From an uncultured Clostridium sp. (GTDB taxonomy: Bacteria; Bacillota; Clostridia; TANB77; CAG-508): DNA of 64,000 nt. The stretch spans positions 1-64,000 of the forward strand of contig CANEHB010000003.1 in assembly GCA_947427205.1 (NCBI GenBank), written 5' to 3'. Made by a program: the position numbers and the translations under genes. The notes beneath the pieces are model-generated. The model saw only the letters and a program-made list of their open reading frames with translations, had not been told where the DNA came from and made no database searches. Positions 8,946 to 17,463 of the stretch are shown in pieces; positions within the stretch are counted from its first letter, which is position 1; each line of letters starts with the position of its first letter.

Positions 8946-8965
8946 TGACGAATAGGAGGAAAAAA

Positions 8966-9985
8966 ATGAATTATCCTGAAAGCCTAAAAAAAGGAGACAC
9001 AATTGGAATATGTGCTCCTTCAGGAGGAATAACTAAACCACATAAAATAAGAAGATTGGAACCAGCTATAGAAACACTAAAATCAATGGAATATGATGTA
9101 ATTGAAACAGCTAGTGTAAGAAAAGGAGAAAGAGGAAGAAGTGCATCAGCAGAGCAAAGAGCAAAAGAATTTATGGAGCTTTTAGAAAATGATAAAGTAA
9201 AATCAATTATATTTGCTACAGGTGGAGATTTTTTATGTGAGATGCTAGATTACCTAGATTTTGAAAAAATAAGAACACTAAAACCTAAATGGTTACAAGG
9301 ATATTCAGATATTACTGGAATAAGTTTTCTATTTAATACAATTCTTGAAATTCCAAATTTATATTTTCAAACAATAAAAGATTATGCAATGAGACCACTA
9401 CATAGAAGCTTAACAGACGCTTTAGAAATTCAAAGTGGAAAAGAAATAGTGCAAGAATCTTTTGATTTATATGAAAAAGATTGGGATCCAGATGAAGAAA
9501 ATCCTTATGTAACATATAATTTAACAGAAAAAGTTGAGTGGAAAAATATAGTTGGTGGAGAAAAGATAGTTATGCAAGGAAGAGCATTGGGTGGATGTTT
9601 AGATTGTTTACAATGCTTTTTTGGAACTAAGTATGATAATATAAAAAATTATATTGAAAAGCACAAAGAAGAAGGAACAATATGGTTTATGGAATGCTTT
9701 GAAAAAGCAACATCAGATATATTTAGATATTTATGGCAAATGAAAAATGCAGGATATTTTAAATATTGTAATGGAATTATATTTGGTAGACCATTAATGG
9801 TTAGAGAAGACTTTGATATCAGTTTTAATCAAACTGTAAAAGATGCTTTAGGAGATTTGAATATTCCTATAATTTGTGATGCAGATATAGGTCATGTATC
9901 ACCTCAGATGGCAATTGTAAATGGAGCTATTTTAAAAATAACTTCAGAAAATGGAAAAGGAAAAGTAGAAACTTATTTAAGATAA
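8966..9985 (+). CDS. S66 family peptidase (LD-carboxypeptidase / MccF-like)
   Basis: Serine peptidase of the S66 clan: LdcA trims L,D bonds in murein tetrapeptides and MccF inactivates microcin C-type compounds. Seen here are the N-terminal KGDTIGICAPSG block, ATGGDF, the nucleophile region QGYSDITG, MECFE (catalytic Glu) and a C-terminal GHVSPQMAI (His), completing the Ser-Glu-His set. The protein is 339 aa with no signal peptide, so it is cytoplasmic. The ATG at 8966 follows TAGGAGGAAAAAA. A GTG at 8924 in the same frame lies in the third 63-bp repeat and is rejected. I cannot tell LdcA from MccF function; the large insertion before IVGGEK is more like MccF. Confidence 0.85.
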   Translation: MNYPESLKKGDTIGICAPSGGITKPHKIRRLEPAIETLKSMEYDVIETASVRKGERGRSASAEQRAKEFMELLENDKVKSIIFATGGDFLCEMLDYLDFEKIRTLKPKWLQGYSDITGISFLFNTILEIPNLYFQTIKDYAMRPLHRSLTDALEIQSGKEIVQESFDLYEKDWDPDEENPYVTYNLTEKVEWKNIVGGEKIVMQGRALGGCLDCLQCFFGTKYDNIKNYIEKHKEEGTIWFMECFEKATSDIFRYLWQMKNAGYFKYCNGIIFGRPLMVREDFDISFNQTVKDALGDLNIPIICDADIGHVSPQMAIVNGAILKITSENGKGKVETYLR

Positions 9986-10097
9986 ATTTTAAAGCTTAAG
10001 AAAACAATATGTAATTTATTAAAAATATATGAAATAAGAGTAACGTATAAAGGAAAAATGATTTTTGTAAAATATATATTTTAGGGGATTGACTATT

Positions 10098-11301
10098 ATG
10101 ATAGTAAAAGAAAAAGAAAAGTTACAGGAAATAGAAAAGACCAAGATAGAAATACCTGTAAAAGAAGAAAAAATAAATAAAAGAGATGTTTCTGTAGATT
10201 TAATAAGAGTAATAGCATGCTTTATTGTTATATTAACACATCTATGTTTGCAAGTATTAAATCAATGCTTTAACAGAATTGATTGGAGCAGATTGTTAGA
10301 AAAAAGTTTTTTAACTGATGGAGTGCCATTATTTTTTATGATAACAGGATTTTTCTTAGTTAATCGGGCGTAGTTATAAGAAGATTTGGAAAAGTACGTT
10401 TTTTAAAGTTTTAATACCATCAATTATATATATTTTATTTGCACAAGTATTTTATATGTTTATAATAAATAGAGAAAATATTATGTGGTGTTTAAAAAAT
10501 GCGATAACTAATATGAATTTTTTAGGAATTATGCGTACTACTTTAACAGGAGATATAACACATATAAATACTTTATGTGCGCATTTATGGTATATATATT
10601 CTTATGTAAAAATAATAATATGGATACCAATATTATGGCTTGTATGTAAAGAAGAAAAAAATTCAAAACTTGCACGTAGAATTATTCTTGGATTTGGAGT
10701 AATTGCATGTGTAATAACAGACATTCAAAGATTTATTACCCTTCCAAACATTGGAGCAATAAAGGTTTTGGAATTAGTTGACAGGGAAATATTATATGTT
10801 CTATTAGGATATGAATTATTTATACATAAAGAAAAAATTAAAAATAACAAAAAAGTATTTATTCTTTCTAGCTTAGCATTTGTGATTGTAAACTTTATAA
10901 GATATAAAATAGAAATGAGGTATATGGTAATAAACTCTCTTACAGATATAATTGGAAGAGAAAACTTTATGGATTGGAGATGTACATCTTTAAATATTAT
11001 AACAGCTATAAGTTTATTTACTGCTATTTACTCATTTGAAATAAAAAGTGAAAAAATAGGAAATTTAATAGTGTGGCTTGGAGACAAAACGTTTGGAGTT
11101 TATTTAATTCATTATTTAATACTTGCTAAAGTTGATTTATATAAATTTGAAAAAATAGAAAAATTTTATCTTGAACTTTTATATTTAGCAGTAGGATTAA
11201 TAATAACTTTTGTAGGTTCATTATTAATAGTAATGATTTTAAGAAAAATAAAAGAATTAATTTTTAAAGGTTTTAATAAAATTGTAAAAAGCAGTAATTA
11301 G
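10098..11301 (+). CDS. Acyltransferase family 3 membrane protein, frameshifted
   Basis: Integral membrane acyltransferase (OafA/Acyl_transf_3 type), which usually acylates cell-surface sugars. The first frame gives a charged cytoplasmic leader (about 35 residues), then SVDLIRVIACFIVILTHL with the conserved family His, DGVPLFFMITGFFLVN, then CGG GCG TAG. Skipping C10365 continues as GRSYKKIW and a further nine or so hydrophobic segments to 11301, giving a 400-aa protein of normal family length. Both pieces are otherwise intact. The ATG at 10098 has AGGGGA nine bases upstream; a TTG at 10089 is too close to it. It may be decoded by the CGG-linked +1 shift or be a recent pseudogene. Confidence 0.8.
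10365..10368 (+). other. CGGG +1 frameshift site in acyltransferase gene
   Basis: Context AAT CGG GCG TAG in frame 0, with a stop two codons later. Reading AAT then GGG, skipping C, joins GFFLVN to GRSYKKIW and restores a full-length family member. Confidence 0.75.
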
Positions 11302-11317
11302 AAATATATAAAACTAG

Positions 11318-11353
11318 AGATGGTAGGGAAAATCTACCATCTAATTTATTTTT
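11318..11353 (+). terminator. Rho-independent terminator after acyltransferase
   Basis: AGATGGTAG / CTACCATCT, 7-nt loop, followed by AATTTATTTTT. Confidence 0.8.
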
Positions 11354-11529
11354 GAGAGAATATATAAAGAAAGAAAAATTAAAATACTATATAATTGATT
11401 TTAAATTATTAGAAGAAAAATCAATATTATATAAAAAATAAAATAAATATTTATAAAAAATATATCTTTTTTTGTAAAGTTATGATAGAATATGCGCAAA
11501 GTAAAAAAAATATATAGGGGGACTATGTT

Positions 11530-11817
11530 ATGGAACTAAAAAGATGTGCTCGTTGTGGTAAATTTTATGCTTCAGACGTAGATGTTTGCCATGAATGTGA
11601 AAAAAAAGATTTAGCAGATTTAAGTAAATTAAAAGGATTTTTTGCAGATAGTTATATAAATGGTGTTTCAAAAATGGAAATATCAGCTTCAACAGGTATA
11701 AGTGCAAGAAATTTAAATCGATATTTAGGCTATGAAGAATTCAATGGAATACATATTCCTGAAACTAATGCTAGTGATATGAATGGAGAGTATTCAGAAG
11801 GAAAAATTAGCTTATAA
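11530..11817 (+). CDS. Zinc-ribbon plus HTH small protein (YvyF-like)
   Basis: A 95-aa protein with an N-terminal zinc ribbon (CARC at 6-9, CHEC near 20-23) followed by a helix-turn-helix-like segment (SKMEISASTGISARNLNRYLGYEEF). This order matches the small YvyF/TIGR03826 group found in some flagellar operons of Bacillota, but there are no flagellar genes here. It precedes tyrS by 17 bp and is probably cotranscribed with it. The ribosome-binding site is ATAGGGGGACTATGTT. A regulatory or RNA/DNA-binding role is plausible from the domains; function is not established. Confidence 0.6.
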   Translation: MELKRCARCGKFYASDVDVCHECEKKDLADLSKLKGFFADSYINGVSKMEISASTGISARNLNRYLGYEEFNGIHIPETNASDMNGEYSEGKISL

Positions 11818-11834
11818 TATTAGGGGGAAGATTA

Positions 11835-13049
11835 ATGACAGATATAATAAATGAACTTGAAAATAGAGGTTATATAGAACAATTAACACATGAAAAAGAA
11901 ATGAGAGAGTTATTTCAAAAAGAAAGTGTTAGATTTTATATTGGAATAGATCCAACAGCCAATAGTATGCATATAGGACATTTTGTTGCATTAATGGTTG
12001 CATCACGCTTACAAAAAGCTGGACATAGACCAATCATATTAATGGGTGGTGGAACAGCTACTATAGGAGACCCATCAGGTAGAACTGATATGAGACAAAT
12101 GCTTACAAGAGAGCAATTAGATAGCAATGTTGAAGCAATAAAAAAACAAGCAGAAAGATTTGTTTCGTTTGAAGGAGACAATGCAGCTATAATTGTAAAT
12201 AATGCTGATTGGTTATTAGGATTAAATTATATTGATTTTATGAAAGAAATAGGAACTAAATTTACAATTAGTAAAATGATAGCTCAAGAATGTTATAAAA
12301 ACAGATTAGAATCAGGATTAACATTTTTTGAAATGGGATATCTTTTACTTCAAAGTTATGATTTCTTATATTTACATGATAAATATGACTGTAAAATGCA
12401 AATAGGTGGAAATGATCAATGGTCTAATATCATAGGTGGAGTTGAATTAATAAGAAAAATAGGTTCAGAAGATTCTTATGGATTAACATTTAAACTTCTT
12501 ACAACAGCTGATGGTAAAAAAATGGGAAAAACAGCTAAAGGAGCTTTATGGTTAAACCCAGAAAAAACATCTCCATATGAATTCTATCAATATTGGAGAA
12601 ATATTGGTGATACAGAAGTGAGAAAAGTGTTAAGTCTTCTAACATTTTTACCTGATGAAGAAGTAGATAGATTATCATCATTAAAAGATGAGAAAATAAA
12701 TGAGGCGAAAAAGATTGCTGCATATGAAATAACAAAATTAATTCATGGAGAAGAAGAGGCAATTAAAGCTGAAGAGGCAGCAGAAGCTTTATTCGGAAAT
12801 GGTGGAAATATAGAAAATATGCCATCAACCAAAATATCAGATGTAAATATTTCTATACTTGATGCATTAGTTGAAACAGGAATAGCGCCATCTAAAGGTC
12901 AAGCTAAAACATTAATAGCACAAGGTGGAATTACATTAAATGATAATAAAATAGAGGATATTTCTTATAAATTAAATGAAAATGATTTTAAAGAAGGATA
13001 TGCTATATTAAGAAAAGGCAAAAAAGTATTTCATAAATTAGAAAAATAG
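11835..13049 (+). CDS. tyrS: Tyrosyl-tRNA synthetase
   Basis: Class I aminoacyl-tRNA synthetase charging tRNA(Tyr). The Rossmann domain carries HIGH within MHIGHFVALM and GDPSGRTDMR; GGNDQWSNI is the tyrosine/ATP site, and KMGKTAKGALWL is the KMSKS equivalent. The C-terminal 65 residues form an S4 RNA-binding domain (APSKGQAKTLIAQGGI). Length (404 aa) is normal. The start follows TAGGGGGAAGATTA. No T-box leader could be recognised upstream; it follows the zinc-ribbon/HTH gene directly. The sole TCGGA string in the gene is codon TTC GGA and not an in-frame CGG. Confidence 0.95.
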   Translation: MTDIINELENRGYIEQLTHEKEMRELFQKESVRFYIGIDPTANSMHIGHFVALMVASRLQKAGHRPIILMGGGTATIGDPSGRTDMRQMLTREQLDSNVEAIKKQAERFVSFEGDNAAIIVNNADWLLGLNYIDFMKEIGTKFTISKMIAQECYKNRLESGLTFFEMGYLLLQSYDFLYLHDKYDCKMQIGGNDQWSNIIGGVELIRKIGSEDSYGLTFKLLTTADGKKMGKTAKGALWLNPEKTSPYEFYQYWRNIGDTEVRKVLSLLTFLPDEEVDRLSSLKDEKINEAKKIAAYEITKLIHGEEEAIKAEEAAEALFGNGGNIENMPSTKISDVNISILDALVETGIAPSKGQAKTLIAQGGITLNDNKIEDISYKLNENDFKEGYAILRKGKKVFHKLEK

Positions 13050-13153
13050 ATAAAATAAGAGTAAACAGAACAAATAGTAATATTAATTATATAAAGTCTA
13101 ATTAGTTGTTCTGATGCCATATTGTCTATTATTAAACGTATATAATTTACAGT

Positions 13154-13186
13154 AGCGACATATGAAGGTTTTATATGTCGCTTTAT
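13154..13186 (+). terminator. Hairpin terminator after tyrS
   Basis: AGCGACATAT / ATATGTCGCT with a 9-nt loop, then TTTATAT. It lies about 100 bp beyond tyrS. Confidence 0.65.
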
Positions 13187-13312
13187 ATATGTAGCTTATA
13201 TTGGTCGTATAGCTAAGAATTGTACAAAGATAGCTATAGGAAATTTGAAAAAGCTGATAATAATACAAAGTTTTAATAGAAAATATATTCATTTATAGTA
13301 TTTGAGGTAAAT

Positions 13313-14905
13313 ATGGAAAAGATAACAGAAATTATAAAAAAGTATAAACTAAATATAGTAGTTTTTATAATTATTTTTATTATTGCGATTTTTTTAAGAA
13401 CATATAAATTAGAAAGCATACCTTCAGGAGTTAATGTTGATGAAGCAGGAATGGCATATGATGCTTTTTGTATAGCAAATTTTAGAGTTGATAGAGCATT
13501 AAATAAATTGCCAGTTTATTTTGTTAATTTTGGTGGTGGACAAAGTGTTTTATATGGATATGTAACAAGTATTTTTATTAAATTATTTGGATTTAATTTA
13601 ACTTCTATAAGAGTAACAGCAGTTATACTTAACTGTTTAGCAATTGTTGTATGTTATTTAATGATAAGAAAAAATATAGGAGAAAAATCAGCTTTATTAG
13701 TAACTTTACTTTTAACTATAAATCCATGGAATATAATGTCATCAAGATGGGGACTAGACTGCAATTTATTAGCACCATGTTTGATAATTTCTCTATTTTT
13801 CCTTTTAAGAGCAAAGAAATGGTATGATTATATACTAGCAGGAATTTCTTTTGGAGTTACTTTGTACACTTATGCCATTTCATATATAATTGTTCCAATA
13901 TTTTTATTACTTAGCTTAATTTATATGTTATATGTTAAGAGAATTAGTTTTAAAAATATATTTATTTTAGGAATACCAATATTTATTTTTGCACTTCCTT
14001 TAATGTTAATGCTTTTAGTAAATAATGGTTTTATAGATCAAATTAATTGGATAATAACAATTCCAAAATTACCAAATTATAGAAGTGCAGAAGTTAGTTT
14101 TAAAAACATAATTCCAAATATAAAATCTTTAGATAAAGTTTTTATATATGATGATTTACCATTTAATTCACTTCCAGAATTTGGAACATTATATAATTTT
14201 GCAATAATTTTATCTGTATGTGGAATTATAATTGAAGCATTTGAATTAGCTAAAAGTATAAAACAAAAGAAATTTAAAGCAAATTCTGTTATATTTTTAT
14301 TATTTGTATCAGTAGCATGTACAATGTTATTGATAGCAGATGTGAATATATCTAAATCTAATGCTATATATTTTCCTTTGATATTTTTTGCATATTCAAC
14401 TATATATTATATATATCAAAAACAAAACTCTAAATTAGAAAAGGATACAGACAAGAATAAAAAAATAGAAATAATATTTTCTAGAATAATACTTATACTG
14501 ATTACAATAATGTATATTATTAATTTTTCAATGTTTACATATTATTATTTTACACAATACGAAAAAGACTATGAACATCAACAATTTTTTGAAAAAGATT
14601 TAATTGAAGCAATAAGGCAAGTAAATGGTAGAGCAGAACTAAAAGAGAAAAATGTTTGTATATATACTGGAGCAGAAAGACCTCATATATATGCATTATA
14701 TGCAAATCCAATTTCTCCTTATGAGTTTAATAAGACAAGAGATGAAAACGATAATTATGATAGATTTGTAGTAAATGAAAAAATAATAGATAATTCATAT
14801 GTATATATAGTAAGAGCTGATTCTGATTTTAGTTATGAACTGGCGCATAATTATGGATTCACATCAGAAGTTGTAGGTATTTATATATTGTTATATAAAA
14901 TTTAA
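13313..14905 (+). CDS. GT-C fold membrane glycosyltransferase (ArnT/PMT-like)
   Basis: A 530-aa polytopic membrane protein. The N-terminal helix ends LRTYKLESIPSGVNVDEAGMAYDA; the acidic pair in the first extracytoplasmic loop is typical of GT-C glycosyltransferases of the ArnT/dolichyl-phosphate-mannose transferase superfamily, which move a sugar from a lipid phosphate carrier. About ten hydrophobic segments follow (roughly residues 14-30, 95-120, 125-140, 155-220, 225-245, 295-310, 330-370, 395-415), and the last 110 residues form a soluble domain. It appears monocistronic. The family level is inferred from layout and the DE motif; acceptor and donor are unknown. Confidence 0.7.
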   Translation: MEKITEIIKKYKLNIVVFIIIFIIAIFLRTYKLESIPSGVNVDEAGMAYDAFCIANFRVDRALNKLPVYFVNFGGGQSVLYGYVTSIFIKLFGFNLTSIRVTAVILNCLAIVVCYLMIRKNIGEKSALLVTLLLTINPWNIMSSRWGLDCNLLAPCLIISLFFLLRAKKWYDYILAGISFGVTLYTYAISYIIVPIFLLLSLIYMLYVKRISFKNIFILGIPIFIFALPLMLMLLVNNGFIDQINWIITIPKLPNYRSAEVSFKNIIPNIKSLDKVFIYDDLPFNSLPEFGTLYNFAIILSVCGIIIEAFELAKSIKQKKFKANSVIFLLFVSVACTMLLIADVNISKSNAIYFPLIFFAYSTIYYIYQKQNSKLEKDTDKNKKIEIIFSRIILILITIMYIINFSMFTYYYFTQYEKDYEHQQFFEKDLIEAIRQVNGRAELKEKNVCIYTGAERPHIYALYANPISPYEFNKTRDENDNYDRFVVNEKIIDNSYVYIVRADSDFSYELAHNYGFTSEVVGIYILLYKI

Positions 14906-15081
14906 ATTTTATTAATTTATTATATTAGGAAAAAAATAATAGTTTGTTATGGTTTGAAAAACAAAAAATAACTTGATAGAAAAATATAAACAAGTATTAA
15001 AAGAGAATTTTAATAGTGTATATTATGACTATTTATGTAAAATTATGTAATTATGTAGATGTTTTTTAGAAGGAGAAAATA

Positions 15082-15816
15082 ATGAGTAAAAAAGTAAAAT
15101 TCGGATTAATTGTTTTATTAATATTAATTATAATTGCTTTTATATTAGGAATTGTAGCAATATATAGATTTACATTAATTCAAAGCATATTTAAAAAAGT
15201 AGATGAAAATATTGCAATAAATAACTATTATTTAAAGACGATAGTTACTGATGGAAATAACAATTTTGAAACAGAAGCTTTTTATAGAGATGGAATTGGA
15301 AAGTGTGTTACATCAAATGGTTTATATAGTTGGGTAGATGGAAAGAATGCATATTTAGTAGATGAGGAAAATAAGAAAATTTATGTTTTAGATATTAATG
15401 ATGAAAATGCTATTACATTAGTATCAAATGATATGTTTTCGAGTGTAATTCCAGGATATAATAAAAATATATTTCAAAGATTTTTATTAGCATGTGATTT
15501 AAAAACTAGAATAAAATCAGATAAATTAGAAAAACAAGAATGCTATATGATAACAACAAATGAGAATAATATAATAAAAACAGTATGGATAGATAAAGAA
15601 AGTAAAAATCCAATTAGAGCTGAACTAGGAAACAAAAATGAAAGTTTATTAAAATATAATTATGAACTAAAATTTAATAGTACAAATTTAGAAGATATTA
15701 TATTACCAAATATAAAAGATTATACTATATTAGATTATAAATCTGGAGAGATAATACTAGATAACTCTAATATAGATACAAATGTAGTTGATATAAATAG
15801 TATAAGTAAAGTATAA
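15082..15816 (+). CDS. Membrane-anchored LolA-like protein, unknown function
   Basis: A 244-aa protein with one N-terminal membrane segment (about residues 7-30) and an extracytoplasmic domain. The beta-rich exterior, with FETEAFYRDG, KNAYLVDEENK and KTVWIDKESKNPIRAE, resembles the LolA/LppX-type half-barrel seen in outer-membrane-lipoprotein-sorting and sporulation proteins. No lipobox cysteine is present. The start has AGAAGGAGAAAATA upstream. It is probably distantly related to the protein at 16467-17262, which has a similar layout. Function unknown. Confidence 0.6.
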   Translation: MSKKVKFGLIVLLILIIIAFILGIVAIYRFTLIQSIFKKVDENIAINNYYLKTIVTDGNNNFETEAFYRDGIGKCVTSNGLYSWVDGKNAYLVDEENKKIYVLDINDENAITLVSNDMFSSVIPGYNKNIFQRFLLACDLKTRIKSDKLEKQECYMITTNENNIIKTVWIDKESKNPIRAELGNKNESLLKYNYELKFNSTNLEDIILPNIKDYTILDYKSGEIILDNSNIDTNVVDINSISKV

Positions 15817-15840
15817 ATAAAGTATAAATAAAGTATAAAT
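15799..15840. repeat. 11-bp tandem repeat at gene end
   Basis: Nearly four copies of AGTATAAATAA covering the stop codon of the upstream gene. Probably slippage-generated and not functional. Confidence 0.6.
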
Positions 15841-15869
15841 CTAATTAATATAGTAGATTAAAAATAGAA

Positions 15870-15923
15870 AATAACTAATATTATATTTGTATTTAAAACA
15901 ATATAGTATTAGTTATTTTTATA
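15870..15923 (+). terminator. Hairpin terminator
   Basis: AATAACTAATA / TATTAGTTATT followed by TTTATATTT, 54 bp after the stop of the LolA-like gene. Confidence 0.7.
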
Positions 15924-16071
15924 TTTAGTAAATAAAAAATATTGCTTACTAAGTTTTTGATAATGTAAAAGTATCATTAAAAAATAATTAAAATTTTTGT
16001 AACGAAACACATATTTTTAAGTCTTATTATTAAGAGAGAAAACAAAAGATATATGTAAGGGGTGAATGATT

Positions 16072-16287
16072 ATGAAAAATGGAAAAAAGATTATTAAAAA
16101 AATAGTAAAAGTTATAAAAATAATTCTTTTGATAGTGATACTAGCAATTATAGGAATTATATGTCATAATCAATATTTATTATATGATGGTGATATTGAT
16201 AAAAGTGGTTATATGTCAAAAGAAGAAATTATTGAATTAACCAATCTGAAGAACTTACTCAAGAAACATTTTATAGAGCAGTTTTAA
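16072..16287 (+). CDS. Short membrane-anchored ORF with EF-hand-like loop, probably truncated
   Basis: A 71-aa product with a very basic N-terminus, one membrane segment (about residues 14-32) and DGDIDKSGYMSKEE, which fits the DxDxSG...E pattern of an EF-hand or dockerin-type calcium loop. After IIELTN the reading frame runs across an ECF sigma-factor fragment that is coded in a different frame, so the last 15 residues are probably not native. The likely history is a deletion joining two genes. The start ATG at 16072 has AAGGGG nine bases upstream. Function unknown. Confidence 0.45.
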   Translation: MKNGKKIIKKIVKVIKIILLIVILAIIGIICHNQYLLYDGDIDKSGYMSKEEIIELTNLKNLLKKHFIEQF

Positions 16288-16493
16288 AGATAGATACTTT
16301 TAAAGGAAAATGTAAAATATCAGTTTGGCTTTGTCAAATTGCTAAAAATTTGTGGTATGACGAACTGAAGAAAGATAAGAAAGTTCCTAAAGTCTCAGAA
16401 GAGGAGTTGGAATTAATTACATCAAAAGACAATATTGAAGAGGAAATTGTTTCAAATGAAGAAAAAATGAAATTTTATAAAAAAATACAATAA
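16236..16493 (+). pseudogene. ECF sigma factor fragment (region 2 only)
   Basis: One frame encodes EELTQETFYRAVLK, then KISVWLCQIAKNLWYDELKK, the signature of sigma-70 region 2 in ECF sigma factors, followed by an acidic linker and NEEKMKFYKKIQ, then TAA. The expected N-terminal 50 residues and all of region 4 are missing. There is no start codon: the frame opens after a TGA at 16233. The segment overlaps the 3' part of the preceding ORF in another frame. This is a remnant and cannot act as a sigma factor. Confidence 0.75.
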
Positions 16494-17262
16494 AAAACTT
16501 AAAATTTTAAAATTCATTTTGTTAGTTATAATAATATTATTTATAGTTAGAGTTGGAAGAAATGCAATAATATTAAAACAAATAGAAAATAAATCACAAA
16601 ATAATATTTATAGTAATTATCATGTTAAATGTTGGAAATATGAAAGAGATATGTTATCAATAGTAGATGCTTATTATAAAGAGGATGGTAGATATTTAAT
16701 AAGAACTTCAAATTATGCTTATTCAGCTGAACAAGAAGATTATATAAATGAAAAAATTGAATATTTTGATGGTAGTAAATCTAATTATTATATAACGAAT
16801 AATGATGAAAAGATTGCACATATAGCAATAGATTCAGTAACGATAGAACCAGTTTTTGAACTTAAAAATTACCATATAAATTCAAATAATTTTATAACAT
16901 TTATTTTAAATTCTATATTTGTAGATATAAAAAGTGAGAAATGTAATGAAATAGATTGTTATGCTATTTCAAATTTTGAAAATTCTTATAGTTTGTATGG
17001 TTTTTTTCACAAAAATACAAAAAGAGCAAGTGATGTTATATATGTAAATAAAGAAAATGGACTTACAGTAAGAGCTCCTGGATATTCCATAACTATATTA
17101 GATCAAACAATAGATGGTATTGTAGATTTATATTATGAATTTAATAGTGTATATGAAGTAAATTTACAAGAACCTGATGCATCAGAATATACTATTGCTC
17201 AAGGAGAAAATGATATAAAGAACCATGATGAATATATTAAAAACAAAAATGTAGAAAATTAA
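16467..17262 (+). CDS. Membrane-anchored protein of unknown function, with A7 slip near start
   Basis: The mature part (about 240 aa) has one N-terminal membrane helix (LLVIIILFIVRV) and an extracytoplasmic beta-rich domain with YYKEDGRYLIRTSNYAY and an acidic tail. It resembles the layout of the protein at 15082-15816. The uninterrupted frame begins only at TTG 16519, with no ribosome-binding site. An ATG at 16467 would give a proper basic leader (MKFYKKYNKKLKILKF) if the run of seven A at 16479-16485 were six. The same ATG lies in the sigma fragment in another frame. This may be a sequence error, transcriptional slippage or a decayed start. No function is assigned. Confidence 0.5.
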
Positions 17263-17299
17263 AATAGAAATTATAATATTTCAATTATTAATAAAAGAA

Positions 17300-17335
17300 A
17301 AGGGAATATTAATAAAAATAATATTCTCTTTTTAT
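17300..17335 (+). terminator. Hairpin terminator
   Basis: GGGAATATTA / TAATATTCTC followed by a T5 run, 38 bp after the preceding stop. Confidence 0.75.
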
Positions 17336-17463
17336 ATATAAATATCTGTTTATGATTGAAATATTAATAAATTTACGATATTATATATTTTATAAAAACA
17401 TAAAATAAAAAACAACAAAGTATATCTGTGAAATTTAAGAGAAATAAAAATAGAGGAAAATAT

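Noticed and set aside
11302..11529. T-box leader for tyrS
   Set aside because: No T-box sequence, specifier loop or antiterminator/terminator pair was recognised; the only hairpin is the terminator of the acyltransferase gene.
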